From Rodentolepis nana (taxonomy: Eukaryota; Platyhelminthes; Cestoda; Cyclophyllidea; Hymenolepididae): a stretch of 15,043 bases of DNA. The translations under genes were made by a program, and so were the position numbers. Of the stretch, positions 7,264 through 15,043 are shown one piece after another (positions within the stretch are counted from its first letter, which is position 1; the number at the start of each line of letters is the position of its first letter). Location: the NCBI GenBank assembly GCA_900617975.1, contig UZAE01001136.1, positions 1 through 15,043 of the forward strand, read 5' to 3'. The notes under the pieces are model-generated. The model made no database searches and had not been told where the DNA came from. It saw only the letters and a list, made by a program, of their open reading frames with translations.

Positions 7264-10200
7264 TTAAAGCGTTCAGGGGCTATTGATAGCTAAACATAAT
7301 CTCCTTATTTTAATGGCTGGAGGAAATCATCCTGATACATGCCATTCTTCTGTACGGTTCAAATTTGTTCCAGGCATTCAATTTCATTGTCATCACATAT
7401 GGATGAAGTGGAGTTTCAGCTTTTAAAGGAAGTATAGTGTCTATGGTTACTTTTAGCAGAATAATTCGTTACGCTTCTGCAACGGTTGCCTTTTTATCTT
7501 CAAACAGATTACCTTTCATTTGAGAACATTTTTCACCCTTTGAAATCATGAATTATTAGCAGTTTGGCAACCAATTTAACTGCAACTTTTCAGAGTGTAT
7601 TGGAAACAATAATACCGTCAAGTTTTCACCCCCCATCAAATAGCTTCCATCCTTAATGTTTCACTTTTATTAAAAGTTCATTTGGCCCACTTTCATAAAC
7701 AGTCAACTCACTCAACGTTCAACCATCCTCGCCTCCCTCCCTTTTCTGCTCTTAAACGTTCGCCGTTCTCGAAACGTGGAAGTCCTTCTCCATCCTGTTG
7801 TCACAGTGAAACTTGGTCTGGAGAATAGCAAGTAAAAAAATCGATACCACCGAGTCTAATTAAGAACTCAAAATCCCCTTGTAAAGTACTATCTGAGTAA
7901 ATAATATAATTACCTTATAATCATGCCCTGTAGGTCTCATAATAACTTAAGGATATGATCTCTTAAAAAAGTGAGAGGAACTTTTTTAGGTTACTTAATT
8001 ATCTACAACCTCCACAATTATTATTCTCTTTTATTTTTCACTCCATATCAAACAATGTTTTTGTGTTAGTGACCCGCCAGTTTAGCAGCAAAGGAAAAAA
8101 ATCATCAGCTGACGAAGAGGTCAGTGCAGAATGGTGTGTCGGCACTAACCTTCGATAGAATACTGCGCATAATTGATTAAAAATCGACTATAACATTCAC
8201 CAATGAAGAAAAGCGTACTCTGAACGCGAAATTAGTTCGGTGACAGTGCGTGAGAGACAGTCTGCATAAGAGGTGACAGTTACCATGACTTTTCCTTCAT
8301 TATGCACAGTGAGTGCATCGTGAGTCATACGCTGTCAAATGCACGAATTTTAGAGTATGCCGCCATGGTCACCAGTCATCGCACATATTTTATCATAGCA
8401 AGTGTAAGTGAATGCCATTTTCTTTGTCAATCTTTCCATTACGAGTGGGCAATGGTTAGTCTACATTTCGAAAATTACTATTGCTTTACCATTATTAGTA
8501 GTAGTATTACTCCTAGCATTATGAAATTCTTTACGATAAAAAAGTTCAAAGGGTGTTGGGAGCCAAGAAGAGGGAAGTGAAGGCCTTATTTGAATTCCGA
8601 AATTTTTGAAGTTGCCATACAGCCTCAATAACGTGTCTTTCTTTTGCGACTACAAACAAGTACACAGGATCGATAATAGTGTTTATCCATATTATCATCT
8701 ATGCCATGACTCAATATTCCCACAATTAAGCCTATTAGGCGTTTTTTCCATACCATCCATGTGAATTAACTACTTACGTGAAATAATTGTTTGGTGCTAA
8801 AGCGTATAGAATGATAATAGGCAAAATACCATCATTATAATTAAGGAAGGTTATAATAGGCAAAGTATGGACATTTTTGAAAACTAGCAAAATAGAGCCC
8901 TTACTTAATGAAATAGGAAAAATTAATTCCAGGATGAGTATAGTTGAGGGGAGGAAGTAAGTTCGAACAAATTCGTCACTAAGAAGGCGATTTCCTCAAT
9001 TGAATTGACTCATTCACTTTAACATAAAAGATGGGAACGTGTTTGTGGTTGAGTCAAAGCTCTCTACTTCTATAATTAGAAAGATTGCATTTAGGTATTT
9101 TGTTGTAAATCGGTCAATACTTTTCATTTGGTACTAAACAGTTATATGACTCCATTGGTTCAGATGTAATTTTCGCTTGCTTATCATGCAAATAAAATTA
9201 TAAAATGTGCATAAGTACTGTAAATATAATCTCAATTTACATTATCATCAACTCTTACATTATTTAAAACAGGCACTAATAGACATCTTGCTGGGTCTCA
9301 CATCTGTAATTTCACGAAGAGGAATCAGATGTTTTCTCCAGGCAGACAACAAGACTAAATATGTGCATATTGTAGAAACTTGTCAAAATGAACTAATCAG
9401 CATAAGTGCAGTAAAGCGGTATATTTTATTTTACTTTCAGTTATCACTCCTTCTCATTTTTTCCTCATAAACATAGCATTGTACTCCGTTACCCTAATTC
9501 AAATGCAATCATTTTGCAAAAAAGTTGCTCATTCTTGAACCTGTCAACTATATTAGATTTCCAGAATAGGTTATATCAAGAGCGTGCCAACGTGCGTTGA
9601 AGGTCAAGCCAACTTTTTTCGTTTGATTACAAATTTTCAGTTACCTGCTTTGAGCCAACTTATCCTAACTCAAAAGAAATCCATTTTTATTGTTTTAAGG
9701 CACATTTACTTTCAATTTGAGTTTGCTTTATACAATGCTTGTTTCTAAAAGATAAGCCAGTCAGTTGTAATTAAGTGACTTTAATCAGGCTAAATTTTTG
9801 TAGTTGGAGCACAAATGGGTATTGCTGAGTTCTTATAGCTAGCATTTAGATATTGTCTCAAAATGTCTTCTGAAATGGGAGTTATCTTATTAAAATACTC
9901 AAGAATTGAACACAAATTTCATGATCCTCATACAGGGCGAAGCGATGAAACGAAGGCCCTTGAAAACTTCCTGTCTGTTCACGAGGGGTTTATTAAAATT
10001 TCCTATAAGGCCCATTAGAACTTAGTCCCTTTTGGTGATAGTCTTTATTTATGAATTACCTCGAAACTATGGACATTTCCCATCAAAATAATTATTCACA
10101 AGTTACTCCTGTAATTCTATTGGCTTTTCAAAGTATTTGGATTAGGTCGTAGTTAATCACGATTCTCCAAATTTACGAGAACATTCTAAAGGTCTTAAGA

Positions 10201-10267
10201 CCAGTCTCCGTGAATCCACCAGTTCCAACTATCGACGTTTTTCTGTTATGCGCTTTCGTGTTATTGA

Positions 10268-10594
10268 GGTGTGGTTTTCACACAGGAATCGAATCAATAC
10301 ACTGGACTCACATCTACTACTTTGCAAAATTATAGCAATGCGGTGCTTTGCATTCCACTTGCCTCTATGTGCTTTTGGCAAAGCTTTGAATTCACAAATA
10401 CTTCTGAGTGTTTTGTGATTCGTATGATTTATCGACTTAATGTATGCAATCTCAACCACTCAGTTCCTGTTTTCGCAAATGCTTCTTTGGCTCTCCTAAA
10501 ACTAAATTCCGACAGTTTGCTCAATCAGATTGAAATTAGCTGTCTATCAACTGGAGAATTCTCTCCAAAAATGTTTTCCGTAACATTTGAGAGA
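10268..10594 (+). other. Open frame running into a SINE insertion
   Basis: A possible acceptor (GGTTTTCACACAG at 10285) is followed by about 100 open codons of ordinary amino-acid composition with several Cys and Asn (for example LLNQIEISCLSTGEFSPKM). The frame reaches the target-site duplication of SINE copy 4 and continues into it. I do not recognise it, and no good donor precedes the insertion except a weak TCC|GTAACA at 10580. It may be a remnant exon interrupted by the SINE, or chance. Confidence 0.15.
10583..10594 (+). repeat. Target-site duplication, left (SINE copy 4)
   Basis: ACATTTGAGAGA here repeats exactly at 10920-10931, flanking SINE copy 4. Confidence 0.88.
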
Positions 10595-10919
10595 GGGGTG
10601 CGCGATAGACTTACCTCCATGTGGTGCACCCTGGGCAACGTATATTCATACGGCAAAAAAGTCCATTAACCTGCAGTTGACTTCAAACTACCATCACCCC
10701 ACTCTATGTCATATTCCACAACTTCCACAGTACTCATCTCACCATTTTTCTACCTTTGTGTCTGTCTCTTTTACATCTTTGAAACACTCTTCTCTTCTTT
10801 CCCCCTCCCCTATCGACTTTTTTCCCTTCGATGTTCCTTCCTCTCTGTGAAGCCTGAAGCCAACTTAAGGGGCTAATGATAACCATCAAAACGTCTGCCA
10901 TTTGATATAAATAATAAAT
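10595..10919 (+). repeat. SINE-like retroelement, copy 4 (full length)
   Basis: A full-length copy starting GGGGTGCGCGATAGACTTACC and ending in an ATATAAATAATAAAT tail, within a 12-bp perfect target-site duplication. The 5' hairpin CGTAT-ATTC-ATACG is intact. It lies about 460 bases downstream of the stop of TAL gene B, antisense to that gene. Confidence 0.9.
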
Positions 10920-10931
10920 ACATTTGAGAGA
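10920..10931 (+). repeat. Target-site duplication, right (SINE copy 4)
   Basis: Exact repeat of 10583-10594. Confidence 0.88.
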
Positions 10932-11239
10932 TAAAATTGCCTGTCCTGAAATCGCATTTAATTCACATGATTAGCATCTCCTTCATCAAAACCCCATTAA
11001 CTACTTCTGCAATAAAATTGAAAAAAAATTTTGCTTATTTAATCGTCTTTTTTCTCTTGTATGATATGATTTATTACACGTTGAAGCAAGGCTGTTATAG
11101 CTGAATCTAAAAACATTGGATAAAAATGATATAAAAACTTGTTTTAATAACTTTGATTGACTTCCCGATTATGAGCATGTGAAATAAAAACGGCATATTT
11201 TTTCTCAAACCATAAGGCTAAAAAATTAACCAAAGATTT

Positions 11240-11245
11240 TTTAAT
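11240..11245 (-). promoter_or_regulatory. Candidate polyadenylation signal for TAL gene B
   Basis: The minus strand reads ATTAAA 138 bases beyond the TAA of TAL gene B. This is the commonest variant of AATAAA, and no canonical hexamer lies nearer. Confidence 0.3.
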
Positions 11246-11382
11246 TGCAAGCAAACAATGGATAGATGTCAGTGTGGTGAACTAGGCACAGATCTTTCAA
11301 CCAAACAAGCAAATCATGAAGGGAACTAAGATTATAAACAAGGTGGGAAATATGTAGAGAAGTACCATTAAAGAAGGAGAAA

Positions 11383-11734
11383 TTACTCTGGAGTGCGGTA
11401 AAGAATGTAGAGATAGGGTCCATATTGGAAATGGACAAAGTAATCTTCCTCATGTCCCACCGAACACCCAAAAGTGGCTCTACTGACAATAACTTGCCAA
11501 TGTTGACCCCATTTCTTCTCCATGTTCTCCTTCAAATATTTGGCAAATTGTGACTCCTTGTCGAAACGATCCATATTTGCGCTCTTGATTTCTTGCACAA
11601 CATGCTCCAGGAGTCCTTTCTTTACTGAGCCTGAGTAGAGAACCTTCACGCCTTCCATTAAGCTGGAGTCAATTTTTTTGATCTCTTTACTTTTAGCCTC
11701 CTTTTGCGTCTCCCTCTTCTTTTCGACATTCCGT
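11383..11734 (-). CDS. TAL gene B exon 3 (short basic linker + dynein light chain domain)
   Basis: The acceptor is GCCATTTAG|A. The first 27 residues are lysine-rich (RNVEKKRETQKEAKSKEIKK), then the 89-residue dynein light chain domain follows. The frame's apparent Met a few codons upstream is intronic. Confidence 0.92.
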
Positions 11735-12880
11735 CTAAATGGCAATGAAGTGGTTTACATTACAATTGTATATCATATATTCTACAACAAGGATATTTTG
11801 AGAATTTCATTTTCTAATAATTATTGAAAAGAATATTATTGGAGAAAAAGTTGAAATAAATTCATGCGGTGTTAAATATGCTTGGAATATACAATAAAGG
11901 TATAACCGAATATTGCCAAAACAAAAAAACAGAAAAAGACATTTGAAAAAATAGTTAACCGATAAATTTCACGTCAATGTCCTTTTTTCACCAGTGAAGA
12001 TTCAAATGTGTTACTATCAGGACAAAATTCGAAATTATCAATAACCAAATGACAATTCCCAATTAACTAGTATCAATCGGCTTTCTAAGTTTTATCATTT
12101 GTAATTTTATGGCCTTTAAAAGTTACTTTTCGAGTTTCTTCAAAATAAATAAGATCTTGGAATAATTTACTTAATTGTTGCGGATATAATTGACTATTGA
12201 ATGAACTTTCACAAATTGATATGCATGAAATAAGGGGAATTGAATGGGATATAACCTGGATTTTTATGAAGCCAATTGGAACTTTTCAGTAAAATTTATA
12301 GAAAGGCAATGTCACTAGGATATGAAAACTGCTTAAACAGAGAACTTATTCCAAGTCTTAAATGACCTAGGTGTGAGGTCCACTGATTTACCCTCAAGCT
12401 ATGCCAAGGCAAATTCAATCGATAAGTGCTCGTTTGAGAATAGGGAAAGTTGAAAGCTAAGACTTGACTAAGAGCTTGCTATATTCAAAATAAAGCAATT
12501 TATTGTAAAGTTAAAAATCTAGGGTAAGAACTTACGAATAATTCTTTGACATGCTAATGGCCAGAGTTTCGCACAAATCCTCAAAGGTAATTCTTCCAAC
12601 GCCTCTATAATCGAACCATTTGAACCAGTTCTGGAGGTTTCAGAAAAGAGGGGCTTTATTCAAGGCAAGGAAAACCAGGTGTTGGGTGGGGGGAGGGGAG
12701 GGGGGGGGTTAGGAGAGTTGCAGATTAATTTAAATTGGGATTACTCACATCCACCATATCTTCCGGTTGATTAGTCTTCTTTGCATATGCCTCCAACTCA
12801 TCTCGTGTAATGTAGCCATTGTAGTGTGTATCAATTTGTTCAAAAATATCCGCCAACTCCTGACTTAACGGCATAGACAT
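11383..12880 (-). CDS. Tegument-allergen-like (TAL) gene B: EF-hand pair + dynein light chain domain
   Basis: Three exons are joined on the minus strand: 12880-12749, 12630-12536 and 11734-11383 (TAA), 192 codons, the usual TAL length. The introns are 118 and 801 nt in phases 0 and 2, exactly as in gene A. EF-hand loop 1 is residues 17-28 (D17, N21, G22, I24, E28, but His at position 3). Loop 2 at 51-62 has Arg at position 3, Val at 5 and Asp at 12, and is probably unable to bind calcium. Residues 104-192 form a dynein light chain domain with KWGQHWQVIV, FGCSVGHEE and YLYILYRTPE. I chose the ATG at 12880 because a TATA box lies at 13011-12998, over the only upstream in-frame start. A Met two codons later is an alternative. 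The role in the tegument is family knowledge, not visible here. Confidence 0.92.
12536..12630 (-). CDS. TAL gene B exon 2 (degenerate EF-hand 2)
   Basis: The exon has 95 nt after a CCTCCAG acceptor, encodes NWFKWFDYRGVGRITFED..., and ends in phase 2 at TAT TC|GTAAGT. WFKWFD is identical to exon 2 of gene A, but the loop has lost its acidic residues at positions 3 and 5 and the Glu at 12. Confidence 0.92.
12684..12708 (+). other. G-quadruplex-capable G-run in intron 1 of TAL gene B
   Basis: Four or more G runs of three or longer (GGGTGGGGGGAGGGG and on) with one-base spacers lie inside the 118-nt intron 1. They are on the template strand, so the pre-mRNA carries the C-rich complement between donor and acceptor. 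Confidence 0.6.
12749..12880 (-). CDS. TAL gene B exon 1 (EF-hand 1)
   Basis: The exon has 44 codons, MSMPLSQELADIFEQ... to ...PEDMVD, and ends in phase 0 at GAT|GTGAGT. Loop 1 contains DTHYNGYITRDE. The GYxTRDEL core is shared with gene A. Confidence 0.92.
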
Positions 12881-12997
12881 GTTGTGGAGAGTGTAGACGT
12901 GATTAAGCAGGCAAGGGAGTGAATAATTGTGGTGAGAGCAATGGTTGCAAAAACCTGGTTTCTTATCTCTTTTTCCGTGCGCACACTCACAGTACAG

Positions 12998-13016
12998 TTT
13001 ATATATATATACCAAT
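12998..13016 (-). promoter_or_regulatory. Candidate core promoter of TAL gene B (ATTGG + TATA box)
   Basis: On the minus strand ATTGG is followed at once by TATATATATATAAA, about 120 bases before the ATG at 12880. Initiation about 30 bases downstream of the TATA would leave a leader of roughly 90 nt. Confidence 0.5.
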
Positions 13017-13019
13017 CAC

Positions 13020-13425
13020 TATCTCTGCTCTCTTGACGTTGCTAGCTCAACTTAAAGCGCCACCTCATCTTGATGCAGTTGGCGGTTTCATGTTTCTCGC
13101 GTTTTACTTCATCAATCAAATAATATGTGCCTCAGCAACACGTCATCTAAGTGCATGTTGGTTGAACGAAGGCTACTCAATTTATATTAGTATCTCATGC
13201 CTATTATTTTTATTACCCACAGCGTTATTAAAAATAGCCAATTTATAAGTGTAATAAACAACTGCAATTCGTTGAAAGAAAGCCCAACAATTAAGTACGG
13301 ACAAGTGATCAAAACGAGATCGATATATTAACGGCTTGACATGAAGGAGCATTTCTCCATTGGTTTCTACAAGATCTCATATGCGACTACTTTATATTTC
13401 AAAATTCGGTGCGTATTGATCACGT
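13020..13425. other. Upstream flank of TAL gene B, no gene seen
   Basis: This is sequence between the TATA box of gene B and the target-site duplication of SINE copy 5. A plus-strand frame of 109 codons at 12919-13248 runs across the promoter region and is not supported. Confidence 0.4.
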
Positions 13426-13442
13426 ATTATTTAATGGAGAGG
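13426..13442 (+). repeat. Target-site duplication, left (SINE copy 5)
   Basis: ATTATTTAATGGAGAGG repeats exactly at 13759-13775. The final GG may be shared with the element's own 5' end, so the duplication is 15-17 bp. Confidence 0.92.
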
Positions 13443-13758
13443 GGTGTGCGATAGACTTACCTCCACGTGGTGCACCCTGGGCAACGTATACTTATACGGC
13501 AAAAAGGTCAATTAACTGGCAGTTGACTTCTCACTTCAAACTACCATCACCTCACTATGTCATATTTGACTACTTCCATAGTACTCACCTCGCCTTTTTT
13601 CTACCTTTGTGTTTATCCCTTTTACATCGTTGAAACACTCTTCTGTCCCCCCCCCCCTCCTCTCGAATCTTTTCAATTTGAAGTACCTTCCTCTCTGTGA
13701 AGCCTGAAGTCAACTAAATGGCTAATGATGACCATCAAGACGCCTGCCATTTGATATA
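13443..13758 (+). repeat. SINE-like retroelement, copy 5 (full length, probably the youngest)
   Basis: A full-length copy with the longest and cleanest duplication in the window. It has the 5' hairpin CGTAT-ACTT-ATACG, a C-run at 13647-13657, and a 3' nested hairpin with outer stem AAATGGC/GCCATTT (13716-13722 with 13746-13752) and inner stem TGATG/CATCA (13726-13737). The tail is very short, passing directly into the duplication. Confidence 0.92.
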
Positions 13759-13775
13759 ATTATTTAATGGAGAGG
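13759..13775 (+). repeat. Target-site duplication, right (SINE copy 5)
   Basis: Exact repeat of 13426-13442. Confidence 0.92.
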
Positions 13776-13802
13776 AGGGGGAGGAGAGGGGTCCTGTCGA
13801 GG

Positions 13803-13870
13803 CGTTTCGGTTTTCTTTTGTGCAATAATTTAGATGAAAATTATTAACTTCCAATTTTAACACCGAAACG
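13803..13870. repeat. Nested inverted repeats
   Basis: The outer arms CGTTTCGGT (13803-13811) and ACCGAAACG (13862-13870) are perfect complements. Between them AATAATTT (13824-13831) pairs with AAATTATT (13838-13845) around a six-base loop. No gene overlaps them. Confidence 0.6.
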
Positions 13871-13875
13871 GCGGA

Positions 13876-14644
13876 ATGGATAAAAATAGTAAGTTTGCGG
13901 AGCTCAGCCTTAAAACTGTCAGTTGGTTAAAGAGATTTATGGAGGAGATAATGAAATCTCACTCAATTTCTGTATCAGCCTCATTTTGCTGTTTGACTAG
14001 AGATATCATGTTATTTTGCTCATTATATAATAAGCTATCTTCCCCGCGACTAACTTAGTAAGCAATTTTTAGATGCAAAGTCAAGTGAAGTCCTATTTTC
14101 AAAAAAATAATGATATTTTAGCACAAACCCTGGATAGAAAACTAAGCTCAAAATGCGGGAAAGAGGATACCTCATTAAATATTGTAGGTGAATTCAAGGA
14201 AGCACTAAAACGCGATTTCCACTATACGACTTCTCCTTGGGACTAAATAATTGCAACGGAGTTTGGTACGGGTTGTGATACCTTCGAATATGGATCAACT
14301 AAGTTTAGCTATAAGATTCCCTGGATAGACCTGGAAATGCCGAGATAAACGTGTGACTACAAAGACTTATTTCGAGTGCACATGAGACCTGGATGTCAAG
14401 AGCGCGCAGTCTCGCCTACTCTTAAACTAAAATATTTCAATTACACCACAGAAGTGTGCTAATACCATGCTACAATGCGTTAAATTGATTCACGCTTACA
14501 CGCTAAACTTCACTTTTTCCTATTTATAATGTAGCGGTGCTATTATCTAATGCATGTCTGTTGCAGATCTGTGTCAAGTAATCATCAAAATCGATATCTG
14601 CAACAAATTTACCCATACGGCGCACACATACACATCTGAAACTA
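13876..14644. other. Non-coding stretch before the mariner end
   Basis: About 770 bases in which I see no gene. A 60-codon frame at 13876-14058 has no motif. The region ends at the TA dinucleotide (14643-14644) that would be the mariner target site. Confidence 0.4.
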
Positions 14645-14675
14645 TTAGTTTGGCAACTAAGTCATTGCCGATTTC
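14645..14675. repeat. Mariner terminal inverted repeat (3' end of element)
   Basis: A roughly 30-base terminus beginning TTAGTTTGGCAACTAAG and continuing TCATTGCCGATTTC, after a TA dinucleotide. The partner needed to confirm its exact length is off the right edge. Confidence 0.75.
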
Positions 14676-14705
14676 AAACAAGAAGGCGAATTCGGGATTT
14701 TTGTT

Positions 14706-15043
14706 TAAAAATATAACTTTATTCAATTAGATATTGGCCGTTCTTGTCGATTACCTTTTCCATCGTTCTGGCAGAGTAAAAATTCCCCGTTCGTAAAATG
14801 TCCCGTCTTTGCTATTAAAAAACTGAATTAGGTGTGATCCGACATCATCCGCGTTGTTAAAAATTTTACCATTTAAAGAGTTTTGCATGGAACGAAACAA
14901 ATGGTAATCCGAAGGCGCAAGGTCAGGGCTATATGGTGGGTGTGAGTGACAAAACATCCCAACCCAGTTCCAATAATTTTTGCCGAGTAACCAAAGATGT
15001 GTGCGGGGGCCTTGCGTTATCATGATGGAAAACAACACCCTTC
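14706..15043 (-). pseudogene. Mariner transposase (D,D34D class), C-terminal part, frameshifted
   Basis: Tc1/mariner transposases cut and paste their element using a DDD triad. At the right edge one frame reads HHDNARPPHT with the second catalytic Asp, then KLLELGWDVL. After that the frame closes and another takes over with HPPYSPDLAPSDYHLF, which holds the third Asp, FRSMQNSLNG and LPERWK. The change of frame lies near 14945-14955. A second lesion in an A run near 14757 cuts the usual tail: the frame stops at AGGTAA, while VIDKNGQYLIE follows in a shifted frame. An extra Pro in the NARPPHT motif is also unusual. The first catalytic Asp and the DNA-binding domain are beyond the window. The copy looks inactive. 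Confidence 0.88.

Larger units (their letters stand above)
5728..10267. other. 4.5-kb stretch with no supported gene
   Basis: This is AT-rich unique or old repetitive DNA. A pyrimidine tract and AG at 5885 followed by an open frame to 6087 could be an isolated exon but has no recognisable product. An open frame at 6862-7263 (minus) is listed separately. The 8302-8580 and 9207-9470 frames are unremarkable. Also present are a G-run cluster near 6417-6431 and a perfect hairpin at 6294-6315. No tRNA, rRNA or transposase motif was seen. Confidence 0.45.
14645..15043 (-). mobile_element. Mariner transposon, 3' portion (continues past the window edge)
   Basis: The element ends at TTAGTTTGGCAACTAAGTC... 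(14645 onward), which has the form of a mariner terminal inverted repeat (family pattern TTAGGTTGGC...), and is preceded by TA at 14643-14644, the expected insertion dinucleotide. Its transposase is on the minus strand and is cut by the right edge. The other terminal repeat is outside the window. Confidence 0.88.

Noticed and set aside
8103..8126. CTGACGA resembling a hammerhead core
   Set aside because: The following bases form no stem II and no correctly placed GAAA, so a single seven-base match is chance.
11241..11489. Minus-strand frame of 82 codons
   Set aside because: It is an alternate frame of TAL gene B exon 3 and its 3' untranslated region.
12881..13015. Upstream in-frame start for TAL gene B giving a 45-residue N-terminal extension
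   Set aside because: The putative start lies on the TATA box and the extension has no similarity to TAL proteins, so the ATG at 12880 is preferred.
1..15043. CRISPR arrays, bacterial operons, tRNA or rRNA genes
   Set aside because: No regularly spaced repeats, ribosome-binding sites or cloverleaf/B-box patterns were found; the window is clearly eukaryotic.

Overview
The window is eukaryotic DNA, AT-rich, with spliced genes (GT..AG introns), long non-coding stretches and dispersed retroelements. Two genes encode EF-hand plus dynein-light-chain proteins, the architecture of the tegument-allergen-like (TAL) family of parasitic flatworms. I therefore read the source as a parasitic platyhelminth (cestode or trematode); the sequence alone does not let me go further.

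Layout. (1) 232-513, + strand: terminal exon of a gene whose earlier exons lie off the left edge; it ends in a CxxC...HxxC zinc-finger-like tail resembling VPS39/VAM6-type HOPS subunits. (2) 2134-4151, - strand: TAL gene A, three exons, 289 codons, with an unusually long Ser/Thr/acidic linker. (3) 11383-12880, - strand: TAL gene B, three exons, 192 codons, with the same exon-2 length and intron phases as A. The two are paralogues in the same orientation, about 7.2 kb apart. (4) 14645-15043, - strand: 3' part of a mariner transposon with its terminal inverted repeat, a TA target site and a frameshifted transposase running off the right edge.

Six copies of one ~320-bp repeat lie at 1-164 (-), 1433-1751 (+), 4844-5149 (-), 5404-5727 (+), 10595-10919 (+) and 13443-13758 (+). 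Three copies have clear target-site duplications of 12-17 bp and an (ATAA)-like 3' tail, so the family moves like a SINE. It has no open frame and no convincing tRNA, 5S or 7SL head. Its 3' end folds into a nested hairpin, and its antisense strand carries strong splice donors. I do not recognise it as a named family.

The genes do not form a pathway. TAL proteins are cytosolic calcium/dynein-light-chain-type proteins of the worm surface layer, VPS39 acts in late-endosome/lysosome tethering, and the rest is transposon sequence. The interval 5.7-10.3 kb holds no gene I can defend, only a few moderate open frames.
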